IMG/VR virus record: IMGVR_UViG_3300038548_000183 | Span: 1-48,548 of that record | Strand: one strand, 5' to 3' | DNA from: a virus | Length of the DNA stretch: 48,548 nt | Part shown: positions 22,510 through 29,986 of the stretch, one piece after another | Layout: each line of letters starts with the position of its first letter | How positions within the stretch are numbered: the stretch's first letter is position 1 | Made by a program: the position numbers and the translations under genes | Notes under the pieces: generated by a model | Databases searched by the model: none | Seen by the model: the letters and a program-made list of their open reading frames with translations, nothing else | What the model was told of the DNA's origin: nothing

Positions 22510-22706
22510 ACGTCCCTCGCGCAATCGCATGGGTAAAGCCCGCAGACCTCGCAAGGCGCCTTCGCCTGGGCCCGCTTGACCTCGCCGTCTTTCCAGTGTG
22601 TGACGTGAAGACCTCGGGAGCATTCGAAACATACGCCGTCGGTCGTCGCGCTCGGGCAATCGCATTCTTCGCAGGAGCATTTAATCAAATACTTCGGGCG
22701 GGTCAT
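22506..22706 (-). CDS. Cysteine-rich small protein
   Basis: 66 residues with ten cysteines: IKCSCEECDCPS, GVCFECSRGLH, APCEVCGLYPCDCARD. Two or three zinc sites are likely. Located between the HNH-like gene and another CxxC protein. Unrecognised. Confidence 0.7.
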   Translation of the reverse strand: MTRPKYLIKCSCEECDCPSATTDGVCFECSRGLHVTHWKDGEVKRAQAKAPCEVCGLYPCDCARDV

Positions 22707-22887
22707 TTTCTCCCTCCTCGTCGATCAATTTTTTAAAGCCCTCATTTATCGCCAGAAACGAGCCCTCGGCGATGGCCTTCTCCAGGACGTCGCCATCTAT
22801 CATTTCGCAGACCTGGCAAATAATCGGTACCGGCTTCTCCTCCGGGATAATCATCGATCGGCCGCAAAGTACGCAAAAGGATCTCAT
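22681..22887 (-). CDS. Small CxxC zinc protein
   Basis: 68 residues. Two CxxC knuckles (FCVLCGRSM at 4-12 and IICQVCEMI at 23-31) then an acidic helical tail. Overlaps the next gene by 26 nt and the previous by ATGA. Function unknown. Confidence 0.7.
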   Translation of the reverse strand: MRSFCVLCGRSMIIPEEKPVPIICQVCEMIDGDVLEKAIAEGSFLAINEGFKKLIDEEGENDPPEVFD

Positions 22888-23099
22888 CCGCTCGCCCTCC
22901 GGTGTAAAATATCCAGGTCGTATTTTTCTCTCATCGCCAGGACCGCGTCGATTTGCTTCTCCGAGAATCCGTAATCGACCTCGCCGAAATGCTCGAGCAT
23001 ATCTTCGTAAAAGCCTTGCTCCCAGGTCGTCATCATCTCGGCCTCGTAAATGACCTCGAGCTCCTCCATCGCCGGCCGGAAATTCTCGAGCTCTCTCAT
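22884..23099 (-). CDS. Hypothetical acidic helical protein
   Basis: 71 residues; ATGA overlaps at both ends. Acidic helices (MEELEVIYEAEMMTTWEQGF, FSEKQIDAVLAMREKY). Co-translated with the primase. Unrecognised. Confidence 0.7.
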   Translation of the reverse strand: MRELENFRPAMEELEVIYEAEMMTTWEQGFYEDMLEHFGEVDYGFSEKQIDAVLAMREKYDLDILHRRASG

Positions 23100-24049
23100 A
23101 CTCGTCTCGTCGCGTGACCGTTGAGGAAGTCGAGGTAATCCCCCAGGATCGGCGGCGCCTCGACGAAGACCTGGAAGTAATCCTCTCTCGTCGCGAGCCG
23201 ATTCGCCAGGAGATAAGCGGCCTTCTGGCCGGCGTAATTTTTGTCCGCGTCCGCGTAAATATGTAATTGGATCGGCGGAGGCTCCGGCAATTTAAACGAG
23301 GCGAGGCCGCTCGAATTCATGGCCGACCAGCAAGGCGTCCCATACATTTGTCGGACCGCGATCGCGGTCTCGATCCCTTCCGCGACGGCGAGGCATCCGT
23401 CGCCTCCCTTAAGGGTCAGGCGGATCGCTCCGCCGGCGATCGTCCGGGCGATTTTTCTCTGCTTCTTCGGCGCCGGGATCCTGGCCTTTTGGTAATACCC
23501 GTCGAGCTCCTCGAGAAACGTGATATGGATCCCGGACCGCTCGCCTCGGAAGTCTTGGATCTCGGCGACCATCGCCTGGTATTTCCTCTTCGAGTCTCCG
23601 TCGAAGATCCCAGGATGGTATCGAAGGGATCCCGGAGCGCCGGCGAGCCCTCGGCGAAGGAGGTATTTACAGACCGGGTTATCCTTCGTTTCGATCTTCT
23701 TCGATTCCTGCCAGATTTTCTCGGCCGCCTTCCCGGCCTTGGCCGTATCCTGGCCGGCGCCGTTGTCGAGAGGGATCCGATTAAGCCCGAGGATCCCCTC
23801 GATTTCCTTGGCGACCTCGCCGAAGTTTCTTCCGGTAAATCTCATGGCCAGGTCGAAGCCGGATCCGCCTCCGCATTGGTTACAAATATACATCCCCTTA
23901 TCTTCGAAATTGGTATAACGGAATCGGTCGACGCCGTTACAAAACGGGCAAGGCTGGTGCTTTCCATTGAGGAGCTCGCCGTCAATCCCGAGGGTCGTCA
24001 GGATCCCATACCATCGACCGCGGGCGAGCTCTTTAACATCTTCTCTCAA
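23096..24049 (-). CDS. DNA primase with zinc finger and TOPRIM domain
   Basis: Makes RNA primers for DNA replication. 317 residues. Zinc ribbon with C34-P-F-C37 and C56-N-Q-C59, as in bacterial and phage primases. TOPRIM domain in the C-terminal half: CLAVAEGIETAIAVRQMYG and LHIYADADKNYAGQKAA supply the glutamate and the D-x-D. Follows the helicase by ATGA overlap, so primase and helicase are made together. No replicative DnaB-type helicase is seen elsewhere. Confidence 0.87.
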   Translation of the reverse strand: MREDVKELARGRWYGILTTLGIDGELLNGKHQPCPFCNGVDRFRYTNFEDKGMYICNQCGGGSGFDLAMRFTGRNFGEVAKEIEGILGLNRIPLDNGAGQDTAKAGKAAEKIWQESKKIETKDNPVCKYLLRRGLAGAPGSLRYHPGIFDGDSKRKYQAMVAEIQDFRGERSGIHITFLEELDGYYQKARIPAPKKQRKIARTIAGGAIRLTLKGGDGCLAVAEGIETAIAVRQMYGTPCWSAMNSSGLASFKLPEPPPIQLHIYADADKNYAGQKAAYLLANRLATREDYFQVFVEAPPILGDYLDFLNGHATRRV

Positions 24050-25689
24050 TCTTTCATTCTCTCCATTCTGTAAAGCTCCGAGACCGTCGGCGCTGTATCC
24101 TCGAGCGGCTCCTCCTCCTGGCGGTATCCCTTGGCGTCGGATGGCCGATCGGTCGACTTCTTCTCGGTCGCGGCTTTTTTCCTGGCGTACTTAATCATGA
24201 GATGGCGGACGAATCCCAGGACCTCGGGACCAGGCGGAAGCGGCCGATCTCCGAATCGGCTCGCAGGCCATACGCCGAATTTTTTTCGGTAAGTATGGGC
24301 GATCCATCCATCCCGAAATCCTCGATCGATCGCGACCCCGCGAAGCTGTTGATACCAGGATTCTTTTTCGTCCATCGAATAGCTGGCGGCCGCCGGCATC
24401 CGCTTTTTCTTGACCTCGATGAGCTCGCCTTTTATCCAAGCGTACTCTTCGCCCTGCTTCTTCGGAGCCCATCCGCATTTTGGGCATTCGGCCAGGCCCT
24501 CGAAAACGTATCGGCATTCCGGGCAGGTAATCGGCTTGCTCTTTTTCGTCTTGGTTTTTGCGATGGCGTCGCGGACCTTCCGGGTCGCGTCGAGATCCCA
24601 GGGGATCGGCTCGTCGACGAATCCATGCTCGTAAATTACGCCCGCGTGATCGATCAAAAGAGAGTCGGTTTTATCCTGCCAAGGCCGGAGGGTCCGGCCG
24701 GCCATTTGCATATAAAGCCCGATCGATTTCGTCGGCCTGGCGATGACACAGCAAGAGACCGGCGGGCAATCCCAGCCCTCGGTCAAGACCATACAATTCG
24801 AAACGATCGTTATCGATCCATCCCAGAGATCCGAGAGGATCTTCTCTCGCTCGTCGAGCGGCGTCTCGCCGTCAAGATGGGCGGCCCGGACGCCGGCCTT
24901 CTGGAATTCCTCGGCGATATGGATCGAATGCTTTACGCCGGCGGCGAAGATGACGGTCTGGCGGCCCTCGGCCAGGCGGGCCCAATTCTCGACGATGGAT
25001 CCGACGAGCGGCTTCTTATCCATCCGCTCCGCCAGTTGATTCTCGGCATAGTCTCCCATCCGCATTTTGACGCCGGTCAGGTCCGGCGCCGACGGCGCGT
25101 AATACCTTACCGGGACGAGGAAGCCCAAGGCCGTGAGCTCCGAGACGGGCGGGCAGGAGATCATCGAGTCGTATATTTCGCCCAGCCCTCGGCCGTCTCC
25201 CCTGCATGGCGTCGCCGTCAGGCCCAGGACGGTCGCCTCGGGATATGCGTCGATTAAATGCCGGTACGTTTTGGAGAGGGATCGGTGACATTCGTCCAGG
25301 ACGATAAGGTCGGTCGGCGGGAGATGCATCCGAGTTTTTTTAATCGCCCGGGCCCATAAGGTTTGGATCGAAGCGACCTGGACCTTCTGCATTATCCGAC
25401 CTTGGCGGCCGGCCATTATGATACCGTGATCGACCCCGAAGCGGTCGAGCTTGTCCGAGCATTGGTCGATAAGCTCCCGGCGATGCGCGAGGAATAAAAC
25501 GTACTTCCCTTTCGCGACCGCATTCTTCATAATCTCGGCCGCGATAATCGTCTTCCCGGATCCCGTCCCGGCCTGGAGAAGGAGCCGACGATTTCCGCCT
25601 CGGAATGATTCGCGGAGATCCTCGACGGCCTTGGTCTGATAATCTCGAAGCTCGATTTTCTCGGTCGGCAATTGGTCGAATAATCTCAT
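24046..25689 (-). CDS. DEAD/DEAH-type superfamily 2 helicase with zinc ribbon
   Basis: 547 residues from ATG 25689, overlapping the upstream stop as ATGA. Motifs: Q-like LRDYQTKAV, Walker A AGTGSGKT (40-47), DECH (132-135), TATPCRG (about 156), motif VI QMAGRTLRPW. A CPECR...CPKCGW zinc ribbon lies near residues 385-405, and a helical C-terminus follows. Typical phage replication or recombination helicase related to type III restriction/UvsW-like proteins. Gene order annealing protein, helicase, primase supports this role. Confidence 0.87.
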   Translation of the reverse strand: MRLFDQLPTEKIELRDYQTKAVEDLRESFRGGNRRLLLQAGTGSGKTIIAAEIMKNAVAKGKYVLFLAHRRELIDQCSDKLDRFGVDHGIIMAGRQGRIMQKVQVASIQTLWARAIKKTRMHLPPTDLIVLDECHRSLSKTYRHLIDAYPEATVLGLTATPCRGDGRGLGEIYDSMISCPPVSELTALGFLVPVRYYAPSAPDLTGVKMRMGDYAENQLAERMDKKPLVGSIVENWARLAEGRQTVIFAAGVKHSIHIAEEFQKAGVRAAHLDGETPLDEREKILSDLWDGSITIVSNCMVLTEGWDCPPVSCCVIARPTKSIGLYMQMAGRTLRPWQDKTDSLLIDHAGVIYEHGFVDEPIPWDLDATRKVRDAIAKTKTKKSKPITCPECRYVFEGLAECPKCGWAPKKQGEEYAWIKGELIEVKKKRMPAAASYSMDEKESWYQQLRGVAIDRGFRDGWIAHTYRKKFGVWPASRFGDRPLPPGPEVLGFVRHLMIKYARKKAATEKKSTDRPSDAKGYRQEEEPLEDTAPTVSELYRMERMKD

Positions 25690-26009
25690 TGGATCAAGGT
25701 CGAAACGAGCGGGCCCCATTTGTTATCCATCCGATTGACGACGCCCTCACAATGGTCGACGGCCTTCTGGATCGTCTTCTCGTCGGCCTGGCCAGTCCCG
25801 AGCATCTTACCCAGGACCGATTTAATTTGGTCGCTCGAGAGCTTGCTCCCGTAAAACGACCAAATCAAGATGACGACCTCGTCTTCGCGCATCGGCCGGA
25901 CCCGGTACCGATGGCTCTCTCCAAGAGTCGGCCAGTGAAACTCGATCACGACGAAGAAACGCCGGAAGGTTTTTTTAACGATGGCGCGGAGCCAGGCCAG
26001 GCGGTACAA
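25686..26009 (-). CDS. Hypothetical protein upstream of helicase
   Basis: 107 residues from TTG 26009 (AGGG 4 nt upstream), overlapping the initiator-like gene by 35 nt; GTG further in is an alternative. FVVIEFHWPTLGESHRYRVR, EVVILIWSFYGSKLSSDQI, QKAVDHCEGVVNRMDNKWG. ATGA coupling to the helicase suggests a replication accessory role. Unrecognised. Confidence 0.58.
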   Translation of the reverse strand: MYRLAWLRAIVKKTFRRFFVVIEFHWPTLGESHRYRVRPMREDEVVILIWSFYGSKLSSDQIKSVLGKMLGTGQADEKTIQKAVDHCEGVVNRMDNKWGPLVSTLIQ

Positions 26010-26448
26010 GTATCCCTCGCTTTCGGCAAAAGGCGACGCAGGTCTTCCGCATCGCGACCTCGATCTTCGCCGGCGGCGCCGCGGCCCGGATGATCCTCGG
26101 CCATCCTCGGGTAACCGTCGGCGGCCAGGCCGCATGACGTAAGAAATTGACGAAAAAAATCGAGACGAGGCCCTCGGTCTTGAGCATGATAATACGCCGG
26201 CGCCGGAGAGAGTTAAGTACGTCGCGGATTTCCGACCCCTTAATCGGAGATCGGCCGACCCATCGATTCGAGTTTTGCTTATTCGAATTGATTTCGACCC
26301 GGACCTCTTCCAGATCGATCGCGATATAGCCGACGTTGGTCATCTCTTCTCGGGTCAGGAGATGGAGCATTACAAATTTCTCCATCCAGTGGCATCTCTT
26401 GATTTTCTCATCTTCCCAGAAGGCCGTCGAGATGGTCGCGAATCTCAT
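25975..26448 (-). CDS. Replication-initiator-like protein (N-terminal winged-helix type)
   Basis: 157 residues. The first 110 match the usual opening of phage replication initiators: FATISTAFWEDEKIKR, CHWMEKFVMLHLLTREEM, NVGYIAIDLEEV, IRDVLNSLRRRRIIML. This is a winged-helix pattern. The C-terminal third is basic and proline-rich and has no match I know; a different frame there also reads open, so a frameshift cannot be ruled out. TGATG overlap with the Gp157-like gene. Confidence 0.6.
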   Translation of the reverse strand: MRFATISTAFWEDEKIKRCHWMEKFVMLHLLTREEMTNVGYIAIDLEEVRVEINSNKQNSNRWVGRSPIKGSEIRDVLNSLRRRRIIMLKTEGLVSIFFVNFLRHAAWPPTVTRGWPRIIRAAAPPAKIEVAMRKTCVAFCRKRGILVPPGLAPRHR

Positions 26449-27014
26449 CAGGATACCGCCAGGCGCTCCGAAACGACGACCGAGAATTTACAGCCGGAGA
26501 GCTCGACGTTATATACTCCGACCTCGGCCGGGATCCCTTTCGACGCCTTCATGATCGCCAGGACGACCTTCTTATCGAGGCGCCGCTCCTCCGGGATTAT
26601 CCGTATAAATTTCCTCGGGACCTTCTCGACCTCGACGTCCGTATCGATCCTCGGGATTCCGATCCGGGCCCGCGTGATCGTAAACTTTTCCGTATGGATT
26701 TTCTTCTCGCCGAGCGCCTGCATCTCGGCCAGGAGATACCGCTCGATATTGTCCGCGGCCCTGGTCTTCTTGGCGGCCATCTCCGAGAGCTCTCGCGTCT
26801 CCGCTTTCAAGGCGCCGGCCTGGCTTTTCATGCGTCGCGCAAATAGGACGATCCGCTCGGCCTTGACCTTTCGATTCTCCGTATATTTCGCCAGGTCCGC
26901 CTCGAGCTCCGGCGTAAGCTCTCCGCCAGATTCTTCGAGCTCGAGGAAGATATCGACCAGGCGGTCGCTCGTCTCCCGAAGGCTTACCATCTCTTCGTCT
27001 TTTTTCTTTGCCAT
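26448..27014 (-). CDS. Siphovirus Gp157-like protein
   Basis: 188 residues. An N-terminal long helix (SLRETSDRLVDIFLELEESG, RIVLFARRMKSQAGALKAET) and the central IERYLLAEMQALGEKKIHTEKFTI motif are characteristic of the Gp157 family. The beta-rich C-terminus has VGVYNVELSGCKFSVV. Function unclear; members often lie beside recombination genes, as here. AGGAGG before ATG 27014. Confidence 0.82.
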   Translation of the reverse strand: MAKKKDEEMVSLRETSDRLVDIFLELEESGGELTPELEADLAKYTENRKVKAERIVLFARRMKSQAGALKAETRELSEMAAKKTRAADNIERYLLAEMQALGEKKIHTEKFTITRARIGIPRIDTDVEVEKVPRKFIRIIPEERRLDKKVVLAIMKASKGIPAEVGVYNVELSGCKFSVVVSERLAVS

Positions 27015-27031
27015 TCTCTTCTCTCCTCCTT

Positions 27032-27838
27032 TTAAAATGGGATATCGTCATCGTCCATTGGCTCTTCTCTTGGATGCTGGTCGGGCTCATGGCCTGGCTT
27101 ATCGGGCTCGCCTTCTTCTCCCTTCTCTTCGGCGTCCAGGGCCTCCTTCTGCTTCGCGGTAAATGCTTGGATTTGTTTCTTCGCCTCGGCGATTATCCTC
27201 CCGGCCGCGGCCTGGCTTCCGCCGTCGTCGATCATTTTCGCGATCCATTTCTTTACCTCTTCGTCGAGGCGCTCGTCGCCCTTGAATTTCGCGAGCTCTT
27301 TAACTTGGCCTGGAGTAATGCGAAGACCTTGGTCGCCGGCCGGCGGCTCGATCTCGACGTCGTCGCCAGTCGAGACGAGGAAGGTCTTATATAAAAAATA
27401 CTTCATGGCTCCGGTCATCGCCTTATAAATTCCTTTGTCTCCGCGATTCCCTTTACTATCCGCGTCGCGGCCGGCGCCCCATACCGTCGTCGTAATCGGC
27501 TCGCCGAAATCGCATCCGAGGGTAAACGTGCATCGGACCAGGGTTATACAATTCTCGGCGAGGATGACCTCCTCGGCGCCGAAGATTAAAGAGATACCTT
27601 CGTCCGCCAGCATGGGCCGGATTTGCTCGGTCAATGTGTCTTCTTTAACGTAATCGTATTCGTGGAAATCGTTACGTCCCTCCTTCGGAATCATCTCGAT
27701 TTTTGCCAGGACCCGGGCGAGACGAGGATATAAATCTTCTCTCGGTTTGCGGGCCGCCGGCGCCTTCGATTCCGCCTTCGGCGTCGGACCTGGGTCTCCT
27801 TTTTTCTGGGTCTCTTCTTTCTGTTTTTTGTTGGTCAT
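27032..27838 (-). CDS. ERF-family single-strand annealing protein with SSB-like tail
   Basis: 268 residues. Promotes annealing of complementary DNA strands in recombination. Core of the ERF family: LYPRLARVLAKIEMIPKEGR, FHEYDYVKEDTLTEQIRP, GDKGIYKAMTGAMKYFLYKT, LVSTGDDVE. The C-terminus is acidic and ends DDDDIPF, like the tail of single-strand binding proteins that recruits partner proteins. First gene of the replication operon, downstream of the control region. Confidence 0.87.
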   Translation of the reverse strand: MTNKKQKEETQKKGDPGPTPKAESKAPAARKPREDLYPRLARVLAKIEMIPKEGRNDFHEYDYVKEDTLTEQIRPMLADEGISLIFGAEEVILAENCITLVRCTFTLGCDFGEPITTTVWGAGRDADSKGNRGDKGIYKAMTGAMKYFLYKTFLVSTGDDVEIEPPAGDQGLRITPGQVKELAKFKGDERLDEEVKKWIAKMIDDGGSQAAAGRIIAEAKKQIQAFTAKQKEALDAEEKGEEGEPDKPGHEPDQHPREEPMDDDDIPF

Positions 27839-27948
27839 GTTGATTTTGGTCGCTCCTTTCGGTTATATTAATAGCAACGGCTCGCGGGGTTTTTCGGTCC
27901 CTCGGCCGGCGATCGATTTCGATTGGTCGTGTTTTCTTTTCGTTGTTT

Positions 27949-27983
27949 GAGGCGGGTCTTGGTCGGCTCGCCTCTTTTTTTTT
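27949..27983 (+). terminator. Plus-strand intrinsic terminator
   Basis: GAGGCG (27949-27954) pairs with CGCCTC (27969-27974), followed by nine Ts. It points rightwards, towards the control region, although neighbouring genes run leftwards; it would stop antisense transcripts leaving the ERF operon. Confidence 0.7.
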
Positions 27984-28574
27984 ACCTCCCCTTGTCCCTG
28001 GAGAAGGTCCCGCCTTCGATTATCGCGCCGCGATATTTGGGATCCGGCGGCGCCGGATCATGAAGACGAGACCATCGGGCCCCGCGAGATTTTCCTGGAC
28101 ACGCTCCCGCTCATCCGTTGGTCGAAGTAACGAAAGAGATACCTCTCGCGAAGCCTGATTTTATTTCTGGCGAGGTTACCCCGGGCCCCGTATCTCTCGC
28201 CGGGATCGATTACCTTTTCCGACCGACGGCCCTTCGCATCGATCCTTTCCCTTCGAGAAGATTCGCCCGGCTTACTCGAACCAGGCGCCGCCATCTGCCG
28301 AGAGACGCCCTTCCCATCCTTGCGGACGAATGCCAGAAATTGGGCCTGGCTTCTCCGGCGGCAAAATACCAAAACGCCGGAGTAGATTATGCGGATGGGA
28401 TTTATCGGACCCGGCCAGGATCGGACGGGAAATATTCGGGAGGATTGTCGCTTGGTCGGTTTTGATCTTTTCGATGTTTCCATTTCTGGGATCGTATCAT
28501 TTCGGCTTCGTGGATCCAAGAGCTTTCGGTGTAAATTTTTAAGATCCGGGCGGGCCGGCTTTTATCTCGCGCAT

Positions 28575-28648
28575 ACGTTATCGGATAAGAGTCCGATCCG
28601 AATTTAAAATTCTTCTCCTGGGAGGGTCTTCTCCGAATCCGATAACGT
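28575..28648. repeat. 12-bp perfect inverted repeat
   Basis: ACGTTATCGGAT at 28575-28586 and ATCCGATAACGT at 28637-28648, 50 bp apart. The left arm extends into the 11-bp palindrome TTATCGGATAA. The pair lies just downstream of the 28659-28664 -10 box on the minus strand, as expected for regulator sites or an RNA stem. Confidence 0.75.
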
Positions 28649-28658
28649 GCGTAAGAAT

Positions 28659-28688
28659 ATAATACCTCTTATTGAGCGGGCCTTGATA
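28659..28688 (-). promoter_or_regulatory. Possible operator-controlled promoter
   Basis: Minus-strand TATTAT at 28664-28659 matches the -10 box of the nine-copy family. At 18-bp spacing the -35 position reads TATCAA, a poor match, and coincides with the first GATAG-type palindrome. This fits a promoter blocked or activated by a factor at those sites; no clear gene start follows. Confidence 0.4.
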
Positions 28689-28777
28689 GGGTATCGAAAA
28701 GGGATAGGCTATATGGTTTTAAAAAAGGATAGGGTACCCTTTTTTGATAGGCTATCGAAAAAAACCGATAGGCTATC
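28685..28777. repeat. Five-copy palindromic operator-like array
   Basis: Copies of GATAGGCTATC (palindrome GATAG-G-CTATC) at 28685, 28703, 28728, 28746 and 28767; the last two are perfect, the others have one or two changes. Start-to-start distances are 18, 25, 18 and 21 bp. Runs of A/T lie between copies. Such arrays are typical of repressor/activator operators or origin iterons. Confidence 0.8.
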
Positions 28778-28865
28778 GAGGCGGGACGTAATTCGGCCGG
28801 AAGTATTGGAGGGTCAGGTATTTGTGGGGATTGAGGAAGGAGGGAATAACCCGGCGCGTATGGGT

Positions 28866-28884
28866 CATCGTAAATTTTACGATG
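28866..28884. repeat. Perfect 19-bp palindrome
   Basis: CATCGTAAA-T-TTTACGATG. The half-site (C)ATCGTAAAAT recurs at about 28922 and 29049 as single copies. Possible binding site or cruciform; function unknown. Confidence 0.7.
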
Positions 28885-29000
28885 GCTATTTTGGGCTTTT
28901 TTACCGTCGGGTTATAAAGCGATCGTAAAAATAAAATCCTCGTAAGCCGTTGATCGCGTGAGGGTTACGGCTGCAAAAAGGGGGAGATTTATTTTCGTCG

Positions 29001-29028
29001 TAAAATAAAACCCGCCCGGTCGGGTTAA
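29001..29028 (-). terminator. Strong intrinsic terminator after lysis segment
   Basis: On the minus strand AACCCG (29026-29021) pairs with CGGGTT (29014-29009), followed by TTTTATTTTA. It ends the long structural/lysis transcript about 50 nt after the 29081 stop. Confidence 0.85.
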
Positions 29029-29080
29029 TTCGTAAACCGTTTCGGGACCATCGTAAAATCCTGGCGCCTTTTCGGGCCTG

Positions 29081-29377
29081 TTATTCGCCGTCGGCCGGCG
29101 GATCGATGAGGCTCGGATCTTCGGATTCGGACGTCTCGGGCGTTTCGGAAATCCCGGGTAAGGTCGGAGAGGATCCGGCCGGCGGGAGATGCTCATGGAG
29201 TCGGATCTTACTCCAGTCGAGAGGCTCGCCCGTCTCCTCTTTATAGAGATCATCGAGAGCTCGAGCGGCGTCCATAATAAAGTCGGCGGTCTTGATGACG
29301 GTCCCGCCTCCCGAGCCCATGTGAGAGGCTCCGATTTTAAATCCGGCCTCGATCAAAATTAAAAGTAAGGGATTCAT
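29081..29377 (-). CDS. Hypothetical protein, hydrophobic N-terminus
   Basis: 98 residues; GGAGGCCCTTAA before ATG 29377. N-terminal hydrophobic stretch (NPLLLILIEAGFKIGASHMG) may be a membrane segment. Then TADFIMDAARALDDLYKEET and an acidic proline/serine-rich tail. Last gene before the terminator; possibly part of lysis or a virion-anchored protein. Unrecognised. Confidence 0.68.
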   Translation of the reverse strand: MNPLLLILIEAGFKIGASHMGSGGGTVIKTADFIMDAARALDDLYKEETGEPLDWSKIRLHEHLPPAGSSPTLPGISETPETSESEDPSLIDPPADGE

Positions 29378-29746
29378 TTAAGGGCCTCCTCTTTGAAACA
29401 TTTTCGAGATCATATCGTCCAGGTCGAAGAGCAGGTCGACGAGCTCCTGGGCGGCCTCCTCGTCGTCTCCTGCATCGATTAAGGCGACGTAAGCATCGGC
29501 CGAGACCTTGGCCAGGTTATGGGCGTCGATTAATCCGTCGACGATCGGCCGCATAAATTCGGGAAGCGTCCCGGCCGCGTTACTGGCCTCGGCGGTCGAG
29601 ATCATTCTCTCCGATACGAGCAGGGTATTATATGCTCGCTCCTCGAGAGGCGTCCGAGCATTCGGCCGGTAAATCGTTAAAGGATTCCGGCCGGCGCATC
29701 CGGCCAGGATAAAAACCAAAAGCAAAAGCGGCGTTATTCTTCTCAT
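29378..29746 (-). CDS. Lipoprotein (possible outer-membrane spanin or exclusion protein)
   Basis: 122 residues. MRRITPLLLLVFILAGCAG is a classical lipoprotein signal with lipobox LAGC. The mature part is helical (LLVSERMISTAEASNAAG, AAQELVDLLFDLDDMISKMF). Beside a holin-like gene, an outer-membrane lipoprotein could be a spanin partner, though the usual proline-rich short form is not seen. Suggests a host with an outer membrane. Confidence 0.7.
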   Translation of the reverse strand: MRRITPLLLLVFILAGCAGRNPLTIYRPNARTPLEERAYNTLLVSERMISTAEASNAAGTLPEFMRPIVDGLIDAHNLAKVSADAYVALIDAGDDEEAAQELVDLLFDLDDMISKMFQRGGP

Positions 29747-29749
29747 ATT

Positions 29750-29974
29750 TTACTCTCCTCCGAGCCATTCCGGGAGAGGATGCTTCGACAAAAACAAAGC
29801 GGCGCCGAGACCTCCCGAAACAAGCGCAACGATCCCGACATTCGCCAGGCCGTCCGCGATGTTAAAGGTTTGCGGGTCGACGATCATTACGGTAATCGTT
29901 GTCGCGCCGCCCTGGATAAAAGCCCCGATAAGACCCCGGGCCCATTTACCGACGGGCCCCCAAAAATTTGCCAT
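29750..29974 (-). CDS. Holin-like membrane protein
   Basis: 74 residues, AAAAGGAGGAAGCG before the ATG. Two hydrophobic stretches, ARGLIGAFIQGGATTITVMIV and ANVGIVALVSGGLGAALFL, then SKHPLPEWLGGE, an ending I associate with phage holin-like proteins. Would form lesions in the inner membrane at lysis. Neighbours (lipoprotein, DUF5675 protein) support lysis. Confidence 0.65.
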   Translation of the reverse strand: MANFWGPVGKWARGLIGAFIQGGATTITVMIVDPQTFNIADGLANVGIVALVSGGLGAALFLSKHPLPEWLGGE

Positions 29975-29986
29975 CGCTTCCTCCTT

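Larger units (their letters stand above)
27860..29000. other. Control region without a confident gene
   Basis: About 1.1 kb between the replication operon and the lysis segment. No frame on either strand has start, ribosome-binding site and consistent composition. It contains a plus-strand terminator (27949), an inverted repeat (28575/28648), a minus-strand -10 box (28659), five GATAG-n-CTATC-like palindromes (28685-28777) and a perfect palindrome (28866). A TATTAA box at 27868-27873 could serve the ERF operon. A 32-residue frame from ATG 28500 to 28402 is possible. Likely regulatory, perhaps including a replication origin. Confidence 0.6.

Noticed and set aside
28118-28465. A 115-codon plus-strand frame in the control region
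   Set aside because: Reads well in places, but lacks a ribosome-binding site and runs antisense to equally plausible minus frames; cannot be decided.
28647-28928. A 93-codon plus-strand frame across the operator array
   Set aside because: Starts at GTG without a ribosome-binding site and encodes the repeated DNA motif; composition unlike the genes nearby.
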